DNA of 36,610 nucleotides. It comes from Gammaproteobacteria bacterium (GTDB lineage: Bacteria > Pseudomonadota > Gammaproteobacteria > Chromatiales > Chromatiaceae). The DNA lies in assembly GCA_025458675.1 (NCBI GenBank), contig JALORY010000020.1:1-36610 (forward strand). Reading direction: 5' to 3'. The notes below the pieces were generated by a model. The model was not told where the DNA came from. It saw only the letters and a program-made list of their open reading frames with translations, and searched no databases. Shown in pieces: positions 36,122 through 36,610 of the stretch; within the stretch, counting starts at the first letter, position 1, and every line of letters begins with the position of its first letter. The position numbers and the translations under genes were made by a program.

Positions 36122-36136
36122 GAGTAATATTCTCAA
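36120..36136. promoter_or_regulatory. AT-rich inverted repeat before cysE
   Basis: TTGAG-taatatt-CTCAA is a 5-bp-arm palindrome with an AATATT core, 22 bases before the cysE ATG. It may hold the cysE -10 (TAATAT) and an operator. No regulator can be named. Confidence 0.35.
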
Positions 36137-36158
36137 CTTCCACTGAGCGGACACGGTC

Positions 36159-36610
36159 ATGTTCGAGCGGATGCGCGAAGACATCCGGTGCGTCTTCGAG
36201 CGCGACCCGGCGGCCCGGACGGCTTGGGAGGTGTTCACCACCTATCCGGGCGTCCACGCGGTCTGGGCGCACCGCCTCGCCCACGCCGTGTGGGTCCGGG
36301 ACCTGCGATGGCTCGGCCGCTGGCTGTCGACGGCTGTCGACCATCGCCCGGCTGCTCACCGGCATCGAGATCCATCCCGGTGCGCAGATCGGCCGGCGCT
36401 TCTTCATCGACCACGGGATGGGGGTCGTGATCGGCGAGACGGCCGTGATCGGCGACGACTGCACGCTCTACCACGGCGTGACCCTGGGGGGCACGAGCTG
36501 GCAGAAGGGCAAGCGCCATCCGACGCTCGGCAACGATGTGGTGGTCGGGGCCGGGGCGAAGGTCCTCGGTCCTATCGAGATCGGTGACGGCGCGCGCATC
36601 GGGTCGAACG
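36159..36610 (+). pseudogene. cysE: Serine O-acetyltransferase, frameshifted by a 10-bp tandem duplication and cut by the window edge
   Basis: CysE makes O-acetylserine from serine and acetyl-CoA for cysteine synthesis. The first frame reads [16 protein letters not shown] ... RWLGRWLS and then loses homology. From about 36332 homology resumes in another frame: [18 protein letters not shown], then [20 protein letters not shown] and the hexapeptide-repeat acyltransferase region ([18 protein letters not shown]) to the window end. The cause is visible: GGCTGTCGAC occurs twice in a row (36322-36331, 36332-36341). Removing one copy gives [10 protein letters not shown] and one continuous gene. It could be a true mutation, a reversible slippage site or a sequence error. 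In many proteobacteria a cysE of this type precedes the isc genes; that cannot be checked here. Confidence 0.88.

Overview
The window is a GC-rich stretch of chromosome, most likely from a gammaproteobacterium. The main evidence is ZipA, a division protein characteristic of that class, sitting in the order smc-zipA-ligA. A PEP-CTERM/XrtA-type exopolysaccharide regulatory block and a queuosine gene fit the same group. A Chromatiales-like anaerobe or facultative anaerobe is plausible because of the Rnf/PFOR operon, but that is inference.

Layout. (1) 1-1443, minus: 5' part of nrdA (class I ribonucleotide reductase alpha), with a well-formed control region of sigma70 promoter, paired NrdR boxes and two DnaA boxes (1525-1621). 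(2) 1804-4113, minus: a nucleotide-sugar epimerase and a TviB/WbpO-type UDP-sugar dehydrogenase. (3) 4316-11970, plus: a PEP-CTERM-associated sugar transferase, histidine kinase PrsK, sigma54-type regulator PrsR and TPR protein PrsT; no exosortase is in the window. (4) 11979-13657, minus: queF overlapping an FGGY sugar kinase. (5) 13827-20206, plus: smc, zipA, ligA. (6) 20292-22675, plus: an LsrG-like ABM protein, an iron-family alcohol dehydrogenase and a 3-hydroxyisobutyrate/tartronate-semialdehyde reductase-type enzyme. (7) 22883-36067, plus: a large redox operon, rnfB - giant 2-oxoacid:ferredoxin oxidoreductase (PFOR) - rnfC-D-G-E-A - a 59-residue cysteine-rich membrane protein - two FNR-type flavoreductases - ppsR. 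(8) 36159-end: the start of a serine acetyltransferase gene (cysE) that is frameshifted.

The most interesting part is region 7. A pyruvate-type oxidoreductase carrying its own C-terminal ferredoxin lies inside an rnf operon, between rnfB and rnfC. Two tandem NAD(P)H/ferredoxin-type flavoreductases and the PEP-synthase regulator follow. As read, this looks like a dedicated module joining 2-oxoacid oxidation (or reductive carboxylation) to ferredoxin, an ion-translocating Rnf complex and the NAD(P) pool. A small gene overlapping rnfA by 8 bp encodes one membrane helix plus four cysteines. It resembles the Na+-NQR maturation factor NqrM in design, so I propose it as a maturation factor for the RnfA/RnfE iron-sulfur centre.

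Two genes have broken frames. The PFOR gene lacks a short N-terminal segment that should contain the conserved YPITP motif, and its frame shifts there. cysE carries a perfect 10-bp tandem duplication; removing one copy restores the frame. Either may be a real mutation or a sequence/assembly error. No tRNA, rRNA, CRISPR array, insertion sequence or phage gene was seen.
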